A DNA stretch of 64,000 nt, taken from Symsagittifera roscoffensis (lineage: Eukaryota > Xenacoelomorpha > Acoela > Convolutidae). The position numbers and the translations under genes are program-made. Positions within the stretch are counted from its first letter, which is position 1. Every line of letters begins with the position of its first letter. The notes under the pieces are model-generated. The model saw nothing but the letters and a program-made list of their open reading frames with translations, ran no database searches and was not told the DNA's origin. The DNA is taken from NCBI RefSeq assembly GCF_963678635.1, contig NC_087062.1, forward strand, positions 9,532,670-9,596,669. The letters run 5' to 3'. Shown in pieces: positions 1-11,243 of this stretch.

Positions 1-139
1 TTAAAAGAACTGTGACTTTAAGTGAGACAATTCCGGAGGATTGGTTTGGTCATACAAAGTGCTTATGGCCATTTCAAAAGCTTCATTGAGCGGGTCATTA
101 GCGTACAAACTCTTGAAATCAAGAGAAATCAATTTTTCT
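1..139 (-). pseudogene. Penelope-like reverse transcriptase fragment, block A copy
   Basis: On the minus strand this edge fragment reads through ISLDFKSLYANDPLNEA and ends in a stop after about 45 residues. It is the counterpart of the longer fragment at 33031-33446. The SLDFKSLYANDPL stretch resembles the motif-A region of Penelope-like reverse transcriptases (family pattern: S-F-D-x-x-S-L-F/Y-T-N-I-P-L-D-E-A). The catalytic region and everything upstream are missing or outside the window. It matters mainly because it shows that the repeat between blocks A and B includes foreign retroelement sequence and not only the element's own tail. Confidence 0.5.
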
Positions 140-399
140 TATGTTCTTTAAACATTGTCTAAATATTGTAAAAATGCTAATCTTAGTGATGCATAAAATG
201 AGCGATAACTTTTGAAAAATGCTTCAAAGTTTTCTAACAATATTCCATCTGTGTAGAACAGGCATATTTCTGAATTCAAATTCAATCATCAAGTCGAACT
301 ATCTGCCATTCAAGTCCAAGTTCAATTTCTAATAACCCCAAAATCAAATCCAAATCCAAGTCAAGTCTCCGAAATTTTTCTAAATCAAAAGCAGTGTCT

Positions 400-535
400 T
401 TTTTATGTAGAAGTTTGAGTTATTTTTTTTCGCTAATTTCGAAGCATTGCATTTCGGTACATTTCGTTTTTCGAAATTGTATTCTTCAAGTGTCAGTAAA
501 ATAAATCGGTTTGAATTGTGTCATTCCTCCGGATG
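400..535. repeat. Module shared with the 345-bp satellite (block A)
   Basis: The run from roughly gagttattttttttcgctaa to cggtttgaattgtgtcatt is recognisably the same as part of each satellite unit at 29.3-32.0 kb (cgaaacattgcatttcggtg, then attcttcgatcgtcagtaa, then attcggtttgaattgtgcca). The block B counterpart is at 33715-33835. This is direct sequence similarity seen by eye, with scattered substitutions. Which came first, the satellite or the retroelement tail, cannot be told from this window. Confidence 0.75.
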
Positions 536-2717
536 GCACTGCCGATTACTTCGACGAATGCTGAAAACAACATTAAAAGCGTTCTTGTTGAAATTCAAGT
601 GAAATGGAGGCTCAGAAATTACCAGACTTTGAATTTCGAATTTTCCTTTTGGACTCGAACATATCTCGGAAATATCAAACCCCAATTTTGACTGAACAAC
701 GCGTCAAAACCAACAATCGATTGCCACACAAAAATGAGTCGTACGCGAGGGTAAAAGATAAAAAAACCTCTTATCGTGACACGAAGACACAATAAGGGCG
801 TGTACCAAAAGAAAGTAGTTTGAAAAAATGGTCCAGTGGGATATTCGGGACGGATCCGAACCCTTCCGGGCAACAAAAATTGGGAGATAACGACGTTATA
901 TCCTGGAGGGGTCGGAATTGGAAGCCCTGTGCACAGAGATTTTTAATGAACTTAAATTGTTTTTAGCAGCTGTAATGTCCTGAACGCATTGATTTGTAAT
1001 CAGATATTAATTTAGTAATTGAGAGCATGAGCAATTAGAGTCGAGAAAAGAGACGATTCATATCTACTGGATCTAGTATACAAGTGTAACTGAAAACATC
1101 TTATTGTGGTTTTCTAGCCGTGTTAAAAAAATCACGCTGTCTGGGGATCCGAGACCCAGCTATTGGGTTATTTCCGCATGCAATTGAAAGCTGATCAAAG
1201 TCATTTGATTGATAGCCCACAGATGGTAACATAAAGTTAGCCCGTAAACAGACCGAAAAAACAAATGACTGGGTCAAGACGGTTAAAAACGAGTGGGAGT
1301 AAGGTAACTGTCGTCTGCCAGTCGCTAATAGGAACCCTTACTACGCTCCGTCACTGTGTTATGCCTGTGCGATTGTTACAAAGGCTTAACTTGTGTACCA
1401 GTCGCCTACTTTAGTCACATTTGAGGTTAAAGAAAAATAGGCCTATAACCATTGGCTCAAGAGTCAGGCACACTATCTCTTGTGTTTTTCTACCTCAAGC
1501 AGTCGGAGCTAATTTGGTTCACTTGCGACATGAGACTGAAACCCGCGTTACAGCTTAAAGGCCACACTACCAAAATACCCCTCATCCCACTCTAGAAAAT
1601 AAGACGCTCCTATACTCAGTCTCAAAATACCCAGAATACGCGAACGCCGTTAACAACAGGGTGGGAAACTTATTTATAGTTACTTTTTGTTAGACAGTGG
1701 ACCTTTGATCCATTTCAGATGGATCAGCCTAAAAACTCTCCCTACCTCGACATAACAATAAAAAACACACTCAAGAAAAATAAATAAGGTACTCACATAC
1801 CGACACGACCTCTAGAATTGAGTGACTAATCTATAAAGCGACTCTAGAATCGATAGGGCAATTGAGTTTAACTTGAGAAGTTTGAAATAAGTATATTTTA
1901 ACTCAAGAAACAAATTTTTGGTCTGGACCATTGGGCAGCTTCAGCTCTCCACCTTTCCACAGAAGGTTCACTCTGGTCCACTCTAATTTACTTCTCCTCC
2001 ACTCGCGATCACTTTCCGTCTTCTGCCAAGGATAAGACAGCTCTACTCTCGTACGACTTATGTATTGGAAATTGCGAATAGCAATTTCCCGCTGCTATTT
2101 TTGACTACTGTCTCGCGATTGTAGTTCGAATCTTCTGATTTGTTTTTTCTGATATTTTCAGTTGTTGCGAGAAACTTGAGCTTGACATGCACAATTCGAA
2201 ATTTTGAAATTTTGCATTTCACCTCAAAATCAAGACTAAACGTTTTGTCAAGGTCAAACTTCCAAATATGACCGACTGGCACATACTCCACGGACTCAGG
2301 ATCGATGTCCTCATCGTGTGTCGTCGTCTGTCAGTGAGCCCCCAGAAAGTTGAGTGCGTCTCAAGATACAGTGCCAGTGGTCATTTACAGAAGTTTGTAG
2401 CAGATTTAACTGTATCTACACCCCATAATTCACAACCATGCAAAATTGTCACATTATCGCTAAACAGCAATCAAAATCTGCATACATCTGCACTTTGAAT
2501 TTCCGCTGTGTAAGCTTTCTTTAAAAATTCTTTTGTTTTGTTCAGCCAGAAAATTGTCATGCAGCCTTTTGATTTATATAGTAAATATAATAAACTAGTA
2601 ATAATAATTTTTTATTGAATTTTCGTTTCCGTGATCTCAGATTTCATCTGAGTTCACACTCACGCCCTCCTTCTTTGCCCCGCTCACGACTCAAGAACCA
2701 ATCCCTGAACACCCTCT

Positions 2718-3538
2718 TCAGTTTGTGCTCTTTGTCTTCGAGGTAATGGGTCCTGACACACTCGACATCGTAATCAGCCTTGCCAGTTCTTCTTCGTCAT
2801 CGTAACTGTTTACGATATCTTCCCATGTCTTCAGCTGTTTGTAGGCCCGCATCCACTCCCTTTGCTCTTGTAGCCTTTTCACCTGATTCGGCAGACCCTT
2901 TACTTTAGATTCCCTATTCAGGCAAAAGGAATTGTGCAAACTCAGGCTCACGTTCTTCGCCATGTGCTCCTCCAATATCAATTCCCTCGCTTTGGTGTTA
3001 TCTCGAGACACTCTACTGAATCTTCTCCAACCCGTGGTTATCGCATTGCGATGGGTTAGCAAGGGTCTCTTGAAAGCTTCCGGCCCTATCTCGGCCAGGA
3101 ACTGTCGATACTTTTTCTGATGCTTCTTCATATGATCCTTCGTCACCATATACAACCAAGACTCAACGTCGCTCGAAACAATGGGAAGAATCTTATGCGA
3201 CTCCACACGTGCCTCACCTCCATGGGTATAGAGAAAACTTTGCACGCAGTCTCAAACAACTCAAGCCTCCGGTTGTAATCAATGGCATGTGTTGATTCCT
3301 CTGTTGGTGCCGTTGACTTTCGATATTTCGCCACGTTTTCTCGATCCACCGCAACAACAGCAACGAGCTTACCACGACAAGGGTGACCTTCGGCTGATGG
3401 TCGGGTAACCCGACTGACCGAATTTATTCTCTGTCCCATATCAAGCAGAGGTTCAAATGCTCCGGATACCACACTGTCCGTGTCAGGCAGTGGCATGGGC
3501 ATTCCCCATGTGTCAGGTTGGTACTCCGGAGGTTGCAT
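2718..3538 (-). pseudogene. Giant retroelement ORF, C-terminal end (block A), frameshifted
   Basis: Two overlapping minus-strand reading frames (3538-3143 and 3245-2718) together carry the last ~270 residues of the giant ORF. A frameshift falls near 3200. The block B counterpart is 36657-36080, with the same landmarks (for example LLTHRNAITTGW and LNREXKVKGLPNQ, where X marks a variable residue). I do not recognise a domain. The residues are mostly charged and helical in character, with no signal peptide or membrane span. It ends near 2718, just before the non-coding tail. Evidence that it was once coding is the protein-level conservation between blocks A and B; it is not functional as it stands. 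Confidence 0.6.
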
Positions 3539-3802
3539 TTTCCCGAAGCTTCCAACAGAGGTTCAAATTCCATCATTTTCTCATGTGTCACATCCTTTCT
3601 TCCATGGCTGGGGCCTTATTCATCGCTTTCCCGATCGTATTCTGTGTCTCAAAATCAATCGTGTTTTCGCTTTCTAAGCTCAAGAGTTCATACCCCCAGA
3701 TCTCACTCAAGTTCTCTCTTTGATCTTCTTCAACAGTCTATGTGAGTGATGCGAGATTCCAGCCAGGCGTACACATTTGGGTATCGAGAAGGCTCTGTCA
3801 AT

Positions 3803-4816
3803 TCATACCTTCTGACTGGACGCCTCCACCATCGCCATGTGTAATGGGTAGTGGCTTCCACAAATATTGGCCATTACCGATCCCACCAGAGATTTCGCAT
3901 TCATTGGCAAACTGTAGGCTTCACTCACGGGAAACCCCATCTCCGCCTCAAGACCAATCTTCAATCCTCTGATGTGCTTCTGGACCATTTGTAACACTTC
4001 AGGCCATGACTCCACGCTCAACGCCGCCACCAATTGGTGTTCAGATTCTAGCATCTCCAGTGATTGCAAGCTGCACATCCTCGAGAAGAACCCCAATTCC
4101 GTCGCTATGTTCACAGTGGTGCTCGCATAGCATTCAGCCACTATCTGCACCTCAATTTTTTCTTTCTCCGTGATGTCACCAAACCACGTGGCTAATTCCT
4201 CCTTCTGAAAAGATTGTATTCTGACGCAGGATCGTCCGTCACAAGAATGCTCTCCACCTCCACACACTAGGTCCTGACAACTACCCGGTTCCATCTTCTT
4301 CACTAATTTGTCCAGCTTGCTCCTTGTTTCCTCCGATTCCTTTCGATGAGGTAGGATTAGTTTGTGCACCATGTTCAGATTCCCCAAGTCTTCATCATTC
4401 GCTGGTGACAGTCTCACTCGCTCCGTGACTTCTTCAATCAAACTTGCGTGGGTATGCGGGCACCAAGAGAGTCTCAACAACTTCCAAACATTCCCCAAAT
4501 TCGTAATCAACATGTCGTTTCCATTTCCCATCTTTAGTACCACCCTCTTATTTGAAGGCGGCACGCTGATCACCTCTGGCATCTTTTCAAGTAACAGACC
4601 TATGTTAGGTCTTTCCCTTTCCGTCGGGTCGATGTCAGTGATTTTCTCCGTCCAGAACTTTAACAATTCCGCCACCTCAAAGTTCATGTAGGCGTTTCCG
4701 GCCTCCGAATCCAGGAAAGGGTTATAAGCTATTCCCAACACTCCAGACACATATTGATACTCTCCCCGTTTCGTGGGCTTCGAATAGTCTTCTGCTCGGG
4801 CTAAATTACAATGCAC
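3803..4816 (-). pseudogene. Giant retroelement ORF, C-terminal third (block A, first copy)
   Basis: This is an open frame of 337 residues beginning MHCNLARAEDYSKP. The N-terminal part (YVSGVLGIAYNPFLDSEAGN, then LLKFWTEKI) recurs at 6622-8247, again at 10259-10552, and in block B at 38723-38028. A cysteine-bearing patch (CQDLVCGGGEHSCDGRSC) follows around residue 180. It is conserved, with changes, in every copy, so it may be a structural or metal-binding element; that is inference. After about residue 245 this copy continues into LGFFSRMCSLQSLEML, as in block B, whereas the copy at 6622-8247 switches to a different segment at the same point. No known family recognised. Confidence 0.6.
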
Positions 4817-4867
4817 GTCATGCTCCTCCTCAAATTTCTTGTTGAAGAACCTTCGTTTTTAATCAAG

Positions 4868-5392
4868 CTAACCATGGCTCTCTAGAGACTGCCTTGAGCT
4901 CTCTTCTTTTTCGATTCCAGTACTCTGGTACACGTTCAGGATGGCAGTGGAGACTCTCCTTCCCAGAGGTTTACTTCCCTTCGCTTTTTGATGGCACACT
5001 TGAACATTAGTGTCGATAATCACTGACATGATCCACCTCAAGAAACAAGTGGTATCTTTTCTCCTCGCTAGGCTCAATCCCGAGTTGTCTCGAGCAATAT
5101 GCTGCACCAGCCTTTGGTACACCCGCAGACCCTTGACGCCCAGTTTAAGTTTGTCGTGCGAGGTCAACACCTCTAACGCCACTCCCGCAAAACTCCATGT
5201 GAACATCAACTGTCCTGCCGTCCTGACAAAAGGATTCGCCATCAATGGGAATGCCGACGAGAGTGCTCTTATCGCATCTTCAAAGTACTCTAGCATCAAG
5301 TTCTCCCAAGACCACCCCAGCTGGTTTCGCAACTCCAGCTGATTAACTTCGGCCATCTGCTGGGAAGCCCAATGCCGCCGCTTGCGGGACAC
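4868..5392 (-). pseudogene. Giant retroelement ORF segment (block A, first copy)
   Basis: An open frame of 174 residues with WENLMLEYFEDAIRALSSAF near residue 30 and VRTAGQLMFTWSFAGVALEV after it. It is nearly identical to 8730-8290 and close to 38996-38724 in block B. The segment looks like an all-helical soluble domain. It has no recognisable catalytic motif and no transmembrane stretch. It lies directly N-terminal to the segment at 4816-3803, which is separated from it by a stop near 4862. Confidence 0.55.
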
Positions 5393-5452
5393 CCCGTGAT
5401 CAAGCTTCTTCAGGCAACTCTCCAGCTCTTTCGCGGTCTCCAGAGCTATCCA

Positions 5453-6724
5453 TCAAGGTCGAGCGGTGTTTCTCGTCGCATTTCTCTCGAGAGGATTGCA
5501 CGTCACTTGCTTCCCAATGGCCTGGTGTTGCGTCGAAAGCCACTTCTTGCGGATGTCTTTTTCCCATATTTGTCCACTGATTGAGCCCCTCTTTGCTTTC
5601 GCTTTCTGAGGTTTAGAGTCCTCTTCATTCCCTGGAGTCGTTGAGGCCTCCGCCTCGACCATCACCTCTGTCAACTTCCTGGCTGCCGTGCCACCCTTGT
5701 AGGCCGCCATCTTCCGTCGCGCCAGAACCATGGGAGCTATCTCCTTCATGTTATTTTCCGAAACCGCATCCGCTGATGGACTTGCCTCTTCTGCCTCCCT
5801 TTTCCTCTTCCTTGATCTTACTCCCCTACTCGGAGGTGTCGTCAGCACCAACACTGACTCGACTTCTTTGTCCCTGTCCCTCTTTTCCAACTCTTGCCTC
5901 CCCCTTCTCTAGCCTTAAGAATAGTAGTATCTTTAATCATATTACTAGTCTTTTTTATCATCAGTTTTTTTGTTTAGAGTAGAGCTATCTGTGTTTGGGT
6001 TGGCCCCGGTATCCTGCTTCCGCTTCCTTAGGCCAATTGTTTTCTTGAGCAGCTCGTTCCTTACTTTCTCGTCCAGTCCAGTGCCTATCAGGACTGGCTC
6101 TCCAAACTTCACTACCGTGCTCCACAGTTATTCCTTTAAGTCGTCTACTTTAGCTTTGTCTTCCACCCTCTGGTTGAATTCGCTCAAGAAACTTTGCCAT
6201 GCCTCCTCGTCCAGCGTGCTCAAGAACATTTCTTTGTTGCCTTCAAAGGTATTTTTCTCCTTTACTTCATCGGTCAGGAGCACCGTTTCCATGTTGGATG
6301 GTTCGCTCGCTAGTGGCAGCTCAAAATTCTTCCGGGGAGACCCCAAAGGTGGGGTGGCCGTGTTTGGCCAGTCGTACCCACTCAGATCTTATAGTAGCTG
6401 ACGTGTAGTGCCGGGACTAAAATCTATGTTCGTTGCCCCTCCTACGGGCGTATTCCTTACTTCCATTACCTCTCCAGTTTCGCTGAGGGTTTCGTCCGTG
6501 CTCTCGCCCTCTCCTGACTCCGGCTGATCTCTCTCTAGCGCGTCAGTGAATCTGTTCTCCACTGGAAGGTTTCTTCTGTCTCCCGGGGTTCCCACTGACA
6601 GGTTTGAAGGTTTCGTCGGATCTAATGACTTATATTCAGTGAGGGCACGTATAGAAATCCTGCCGCGTCCAATTTTCGTCCCTCCTGTTGCAGCTCTACT
6701 CCTTGCAATCCATAAGGTGCCCAA
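5453..6724 (-). pseudogene. Giant retroelement ORF, basic and hinge region (block A, first copy)
   Basis: Three broken frames (6724-6389, 6346-6128 and 5890-5453) make up this region. The first is rich in Pro, Ser, Thr, Glu and Asp and looks like an unstructured hinge. The last carries RSRKRKREAEEA, which resembles a nuclear localisation signal, followed by a Lys/Arg/Ala-rich run. Block B has the same order at 40400-39033, where the hinge is still joined to the preceding domain in one frame (40828-39887). Stops and frameshifts separate the frames. An NLS would suit a retroelement protein that enters the nucleus, but this is inference from composition only. Confidence 0.5.
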
Positions 6725-8247
6725 TGTCTTCTCGTTCTAAATTTCAATATATCCGTCAGGGCTAGGTGACCTTCCTCCACGATCATCCTTCCATCATCAT
6801 AGATGGGCAGCTTGCTCTCGAGTCCTGCCTTCTCAAGAGTTTTCAACACATCCCGGACCTCATACTTTGGAGGCATCGAACCCCGCATCTTCTTTGCTTG
6901 CGTGGTCCACGAATTTATCTTGGTTTCACATGTATGGAAATACACCGCTGCCAAATATTCGACAAACAAGGGCTCCCAGCTTTCCGTGAACGTCTTTTGC
7001 TGCTGCTCCACAGTTGCTTTCGCGTGTAGGGAAGGGACTACCATGGGGCTATTCATTCCCAGCGTCATCCGCCTAACCGTCGGGAACTCATGAATCACGG
7101 CGGGCAACATATCCCGCCCAAGTATTGTCTCCAGCTCCCTCTTCGTAAAATCGAAGCTCTTCGTCAAGGCTGGGATCCTCAAGACTTCCCTCGTGTCTTT
7201 TGCTATTGGGTTCAAGTTCCAGAATTTCGGGTAGAATTCGATGGGACCTTCTCGCTTTCCCCCCATCCTGCATTGCAGTTGACCCCTGAAAATGAGCACT
7301 ATTAGCTCTGGGTCTTTTATCTTCCCGAATAGTACTGTCTCACTCATCCACGCTCTCAAGTCTTCTTGTCGGCACCAGTTTAGTGTCGTCCTATGCAGAA
7401 CGCTGATCAGGCTCACGTGCACCACAGAGTGTCGGTACGCTGCCACAAGCGGATCCGAGAAGGCGTACGTCACGGCTGGCCCATAAACACAGATCACCAC
7501 CTCTCCCAGTCCCCTGATCAATCCCAATGCCGTCGCTATGTTCTTAGTGGTACTCGCATAGCATTCAGCCACTATCTGCACCTCACTTTTTTCTTTCTCC
7601 GTGATGTCACCAAACCACGTGGCTAATTCCTCCTCCTGAAAATATTGTATTCTGACGCAGGATCGTCCGTCACAAGAAAGCTCTACACCTCCACACACTA
7701 CGTCCTGACAACTACCCGGTTCCATCTTCTTCACTAACTTGTCCAGCTTGCTCCTTGTTTCCTCCGATTCCTTTCGATGAGGTAGGATTAGTTTGTGCAC
7801 CACGTTCAGGTTGCCCAAGTCTTCATTCTTCGCTGGTGACAGTCTCAATCGCTCCGTGACTTCTTCATTGAAACTCGCGTGGGTATGTGGGCACCAAGAG
7901 AGTCTAAACAACTTCCAAACATTCCCCAAATTCGTAATCAACATGTCGTTTCCATTTCCCATCTTTAGTTCCACCCTCTTATTTGAAGGCGGCACGCTGA
8001 TCACCTCTGTCATCTTTTCAAATAACAGAACTAGGTTTGGTCTTTCGCTTTCCTTCGGGTCAATGTCAATGATTTTTTCCGTCCAGAACTTTAACAATTC
8101 CGCCACCTCAAAGTTCATGTAGGCGTTTCCGGCCTCCGAATCCAGGAAAGGGTTATAAGCTATTCCCAACACTCCAGACACATATTGATACTCTCCCCGT
8201 TTCGTGGGTTTCGAATTGTCTTCTGCTCGGGCTAAATTACAATGCAC
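6622..8247 (-). pseudogene. Giant retroelement ORF: longest intact fragment, 541 residues, fused across a duplication joint
   Basis: This is the longest open frame in the window. Residues 1 to about 245 repeat the segment at 4816-3803 (starting MHCNLARAEDNSKP). At about position 7515 the frame passes, without a break, into a different part of the giant ORF (LIRGLGEVVICVYGPAV and onward). In the undivided block B copy that part lies several hundred residues N-terminal to the first. The fusion is therefore a by-product of the internal duplication and was not an original protein order. Later landmarks are RRMTLGMNSPMVVPSLHA and AKKMRGSMPPKYEVRD, both conserved at 40828-39887 in block B. No family recognised. 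Confidence 0.6.
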
Positions 8248-11207
8248 GTCATGCTCCTCCTCAAATTTCTTGTTGAAGAACCTTCGTTTTTAATCAAGCT
8301 TACCATGGCTCTCTAGAGACTGCCTTGAGCTCTCTTCTTTTTCGATTCCAGTACTCTGGTACACGTTCAGGATGGCAGTGGAGACTCTCCTTCCCAGAGG
8401 TTTACTTCCCTTCGCTTTTTGATGGCACACTTGAACAGTAGTGTCAGTTATCACTGACATGATCCACCTCAAGAAACAAGTGGTATCTTTTCTCCTCGCT
8501 AGGCTCAATCCCGAGTTGTCTCGAGCAATATGCTGCACCAGCCTTTGGTACACCCGCAGACCCTTGACGCCCAGTTTAAGTTTGTCGTGCGAGGTCAACA
8601 CCTCTAACGCCACTCCCTCAAAACTCCATGTGAACATCAACTGTCCTGCCGTCCTGACAAAAGGATTCGCCATCAATGGGAATGCCGACGAGAGTGCTCT
8701 TATCGCATCTTCAAAGTACTCTAGCATCAAGTTCTACCAAGACCACCCCAGCTGGTTTCGCAACTCCAGCTGATTAACTTCGGCCTTCTGCTGGGAAGCC
8801 CAATGCCGCCGCTTGCGGGACACCCCGTGATCAAGCTTCTTCAGGCAACTCTCCAGCTCTTTCGCGGTCTCCAGAGCTATCCATCAAGGTCGAGCGGTGT
8901 TTCTCGTCGCATTTCTCTCGAGAGGATCGCACGTCACTTGCTTCCCAATGGCCTGGTGTTGCGTCGAAAGCCACTTCTTGCGGATGTCCTTTTCCCACAT
9001 TTGTCCACTGATTGAGCCCCTCTTTGCTTTCGCCCTCTGAGGTTTAAAGTCCTCTTCATTCCCTGGAGTCGTTGAGGCCTCCGCCTCGGCCATCACCTCT
9101 GTCAACTTCCTGGCTGCCGTGCCACCCTTGTAGGCCGCCATCTTCCGTCGCACCAGAGCCATGGGAGCTATCTCCTTCAAGTTATTTCCGAAACCGCATC
9201 CGCTGATGGACTTGCCTCTTCTGCCTCCCTTTTCCTCTTCCTTGATCTTACTCCCCTACTCGGAGGCGTCGTCAGCACCAACACTGACTCGACTTCTTTG
9301 TCCCGGTCCCTCTTTTCCGATTCCTGCCTGCCCCTTCTCTAGACTTAAGAATAGTAGTATCTTTAATCATATTACTAGTCTTTTTTATCATTTTGTTTAT
9401 AAAATAGAGTTTTTTTGTTTAGAGTAGAGCTATCTGTATTTGGGTTGGCCCCGGTATCCTGCTTCCGCTTCCTTAGGCCAATCGTTTTCTTGAGCAGCTC
9501 GTTCCTCACTTTCTCGTCCAGTCCAGTGCCTATCAGGACTGGCTCTCCAAACTTCACTACCGTGCTCCACAGTTATTCCTTGAAGTCGTCTACTTTAGCT
9601 TTGTCTTCCACCCTCTGGTTGAATTCGCTCAAGAAACTTTGCCATGCCTCCTCGTCCAGCGTGCTCAAGAACATTTCTTTGTTGCCTTCAAAGGTACTTT
9701 TCTCCTTTACTTCATCGGTCAGGAGCACCATTCCCATGTTGGATGGTTCGCTCGCTAGTGGCAGCTCAAAATTCTTCCGGGGAGACCCCAAAGGTGGGGT
9801 GGCCGTGTTTGCCCAGTCGTATCCACTCAGCTCTTATAGTAGCTCACGTGTAGTGCCGGGACTAAAATCTCTGTTCGCTGCCCCTCCTACGGGCGTATTC
9901 CTTGCTTCCATTTCCTCTCCAGTTTCGCTGAGGGTTTCGTCCGTGCTCTCCCCCTCTCCTGACTCCGGCTGATCCCTCTCTAGCGCGTCAGTGAATCTGT
10001 TCACCAAACCACGTGGCTAATTCCTCCTTCTGAAAAGATTGTATTTTGACGCAGGATCGTCCGTCACAAGAAAGCTCTCCACCTCCACACTCTACGTCCT
10101 GACAACTACCCCGTTCCATCTTCTTCACTAACTTGTCCAGTTTGCTCCTTGTTTCCTCCGATTCCTTTCGATGAGGTAGGATAAGTTTGTGCACCACGTT
10201 CAGGTTGCCCAAGTCTTCATCCTTCGCTGGTGACAGTCTCACTCGCTCCGTGACTTCTTCAATCAAACTCGCGTGGGTATGTTGACACCAAGAGGATCTC
10301 AGCAACTTCCAAACATTCCCCAAATTCGTAATCAACATGTCGTTTCCATTTCCCATCTTTAGTTCCACCCTCTTGCTCTGGCATCTTCTCAAGTAACAGA
10401 CCTAGGTTTGGTCTTTCCCTTTCCGTCGGGTCAATCTCAATGATTTTCTCCGTCCAGAACTTTAACAATTCCGCCACCTCAAAGTTCATGTAGGCGTTTC
10501 CGGCCTCCGAATCCAGGAGAGGATTATAAGCTATTCCCATCACTCCAGACACATATTGATACTCTCCCCGTTTCGTTGACCCCTGATTGCAGTGGACCCC
10601 TGAAATTGAGCACTATTAGCTCTGGGTCCTTTATCTTCCCGGAGAGTACTGTCTCACTCATTCGCGCTGTAACCAAGATGTCGTCTCCATTTCCCATTTT
10701 TAGTTCCACCCTCTTGTTCGAGCGCGGCACGATGATCACCTCTGGAATCTTCTCAAGTAACAGACCTAGTTTTGGTCTTTCCCTTTCCGTCGGGTCAATC
10801 TCAATGTTTTTCTCCGTCCAGACTTTAACAATTCCGCCACCTTTAAGTTCATGTAGGCGTTTCCGGCCTCCGAATCCAGGAAAGGGTTATAAGCTATTCC
10901 CATCACTCCAGGCACATATTGATACTCTCCCCGTTTCGTTGACCCCTGACTGCAGTTGATCCCTGTAATTGAGCACTATTAGCTCTGGGTCCTTAGCTCT
11001 GGGTACTATTAGCTTCCGGAAGAGTACTGTCTCACTCATTCGCGCTCTCAAGTCTTCTTGTCGGCACCAGTTTAGTGTCGTCCTATGCAGAACGCTGATC
11101 AGGCTCACGTGCACCACAGAGTGTCGGTACGCTGCCACAAGCAGATCCGAGAAGACGTACGTCACGGCTGGCCCATAAACACAGATCACCACCTCTCCCA
11201 GTCCCCT
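7516..11207. repeat. Internal duplication mosaic inserted in block A
   Basis: Block B runs straight through cccagtcccctgatcatccc (about 41258). Block A has that junction twice, at about 7507 and 11200, with 3.7 kb between. The insert is built from nearby sequence: 7516-10002 repeats about 4090-6555; 10002-10575 repeats about 4178-4765; 10577-10665 repeats about 7280-7350; 10668-10945 repeats parts of the 4500-4770 region; and 10945-11207 repeats about 7280-7515. Joints are sharp, for example gaatctgttc directly followed by accaaaccacgtggctaatt at about 10002. The copies are only slightly diverged from one another, so the duplication is younger than the split between blocks A and B. Confidence 0.75.
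8290..9791 (-). pseudogene. Second copy of the giant-ORF mid and hinge segments (inside the duplication)
   Basis: Minus-strand frames 8730-8290, 9180-8884, 9557-9375 and 9791-9573 repeat the segments at 5392-4868, 5890-5453 and 6346-6128 at an offset of about 3.43-3.45 kb. Differences are mostly single substitutions, plus small indels such as the one near 9385-9410. The frames are broken at about the same places as the first copy, so the breaks pre-date the duplication. That makes it unlikely that any of these frames is translated as part of the original protein. Confidence 0.55.
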
Positions 11208-11240
11208 GATCATCCCCACGGGATCAGATCTCATGGCCAA
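9988..11240 (-). pseudogene. Third, scrambled copies of giant-ORF segments
   Basis: Frames 10392-9988, 10552-10259, 10739-10524 and 11240-10887 are short pieces of two segments already seen elsewhere: the LLKFWTEKI/MGNGNDMLI region and the GLGEVVICVYGPAV/VHVSLISVLHRTTL region. They are joined in non-native order through the recurring joint cccgtttcgttgacccctga. The last piece (11240-10887) runs correctly into the following segment at 11244. These are rearrangement debris. Confidence 0.5.
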
Positions 11241-11243
11241 GCA

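Larger units (their letters stand above)
1..2640. repeat. Non-coding tail of retroelement block A (long direct repeat with block B)
   Basis: This stretch carries no convincing gene. It matches 33318-35900 in the same orientation almost throughout. Shared landmarks include the string gacaattccggaggattggt at both ends of the pair, the stretch around ggggatccgagacccagcta (1140s and 34440s), and the stretch starting atgaccgactggcacatact (about 2268 and 35557). It lies immediately 3' (on the minus strand) of the giant ORF, so it is best read as its 3' untranslated or terminal region. The first 140 bases still encode a Penelope-like reverse transcriptase fragment on the minus strand. The repeat runs off the left edge of the window, so its true end is unseen. 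I could not find this sequence at the opposite end of the element, so I do not call it an LTR. Confidence 0.8.

Noticed and set aside
619-876. Minus-strand frame of 85 codons and plus-strand frame at 604 in the block A tail
   Set aside because: No recognisable content. The matching stretch in block B is interrupted differently, so there is no sign of protein conservation.
1-2640. Block A tail as a long terminal repeat
   Set aside because: No copy of it was found on the other side of the pol and giant ORF within either block, and no TG...CA ends or target duplication could be fixed.
3457-4691. Plus-strand frames over the giant ORF (for example 3457-3723 and 4362-4691)
   Set aside because: Shadows of the minus-strand coding sequence. 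They recur wherever the repeat recurs and contain no family motif.
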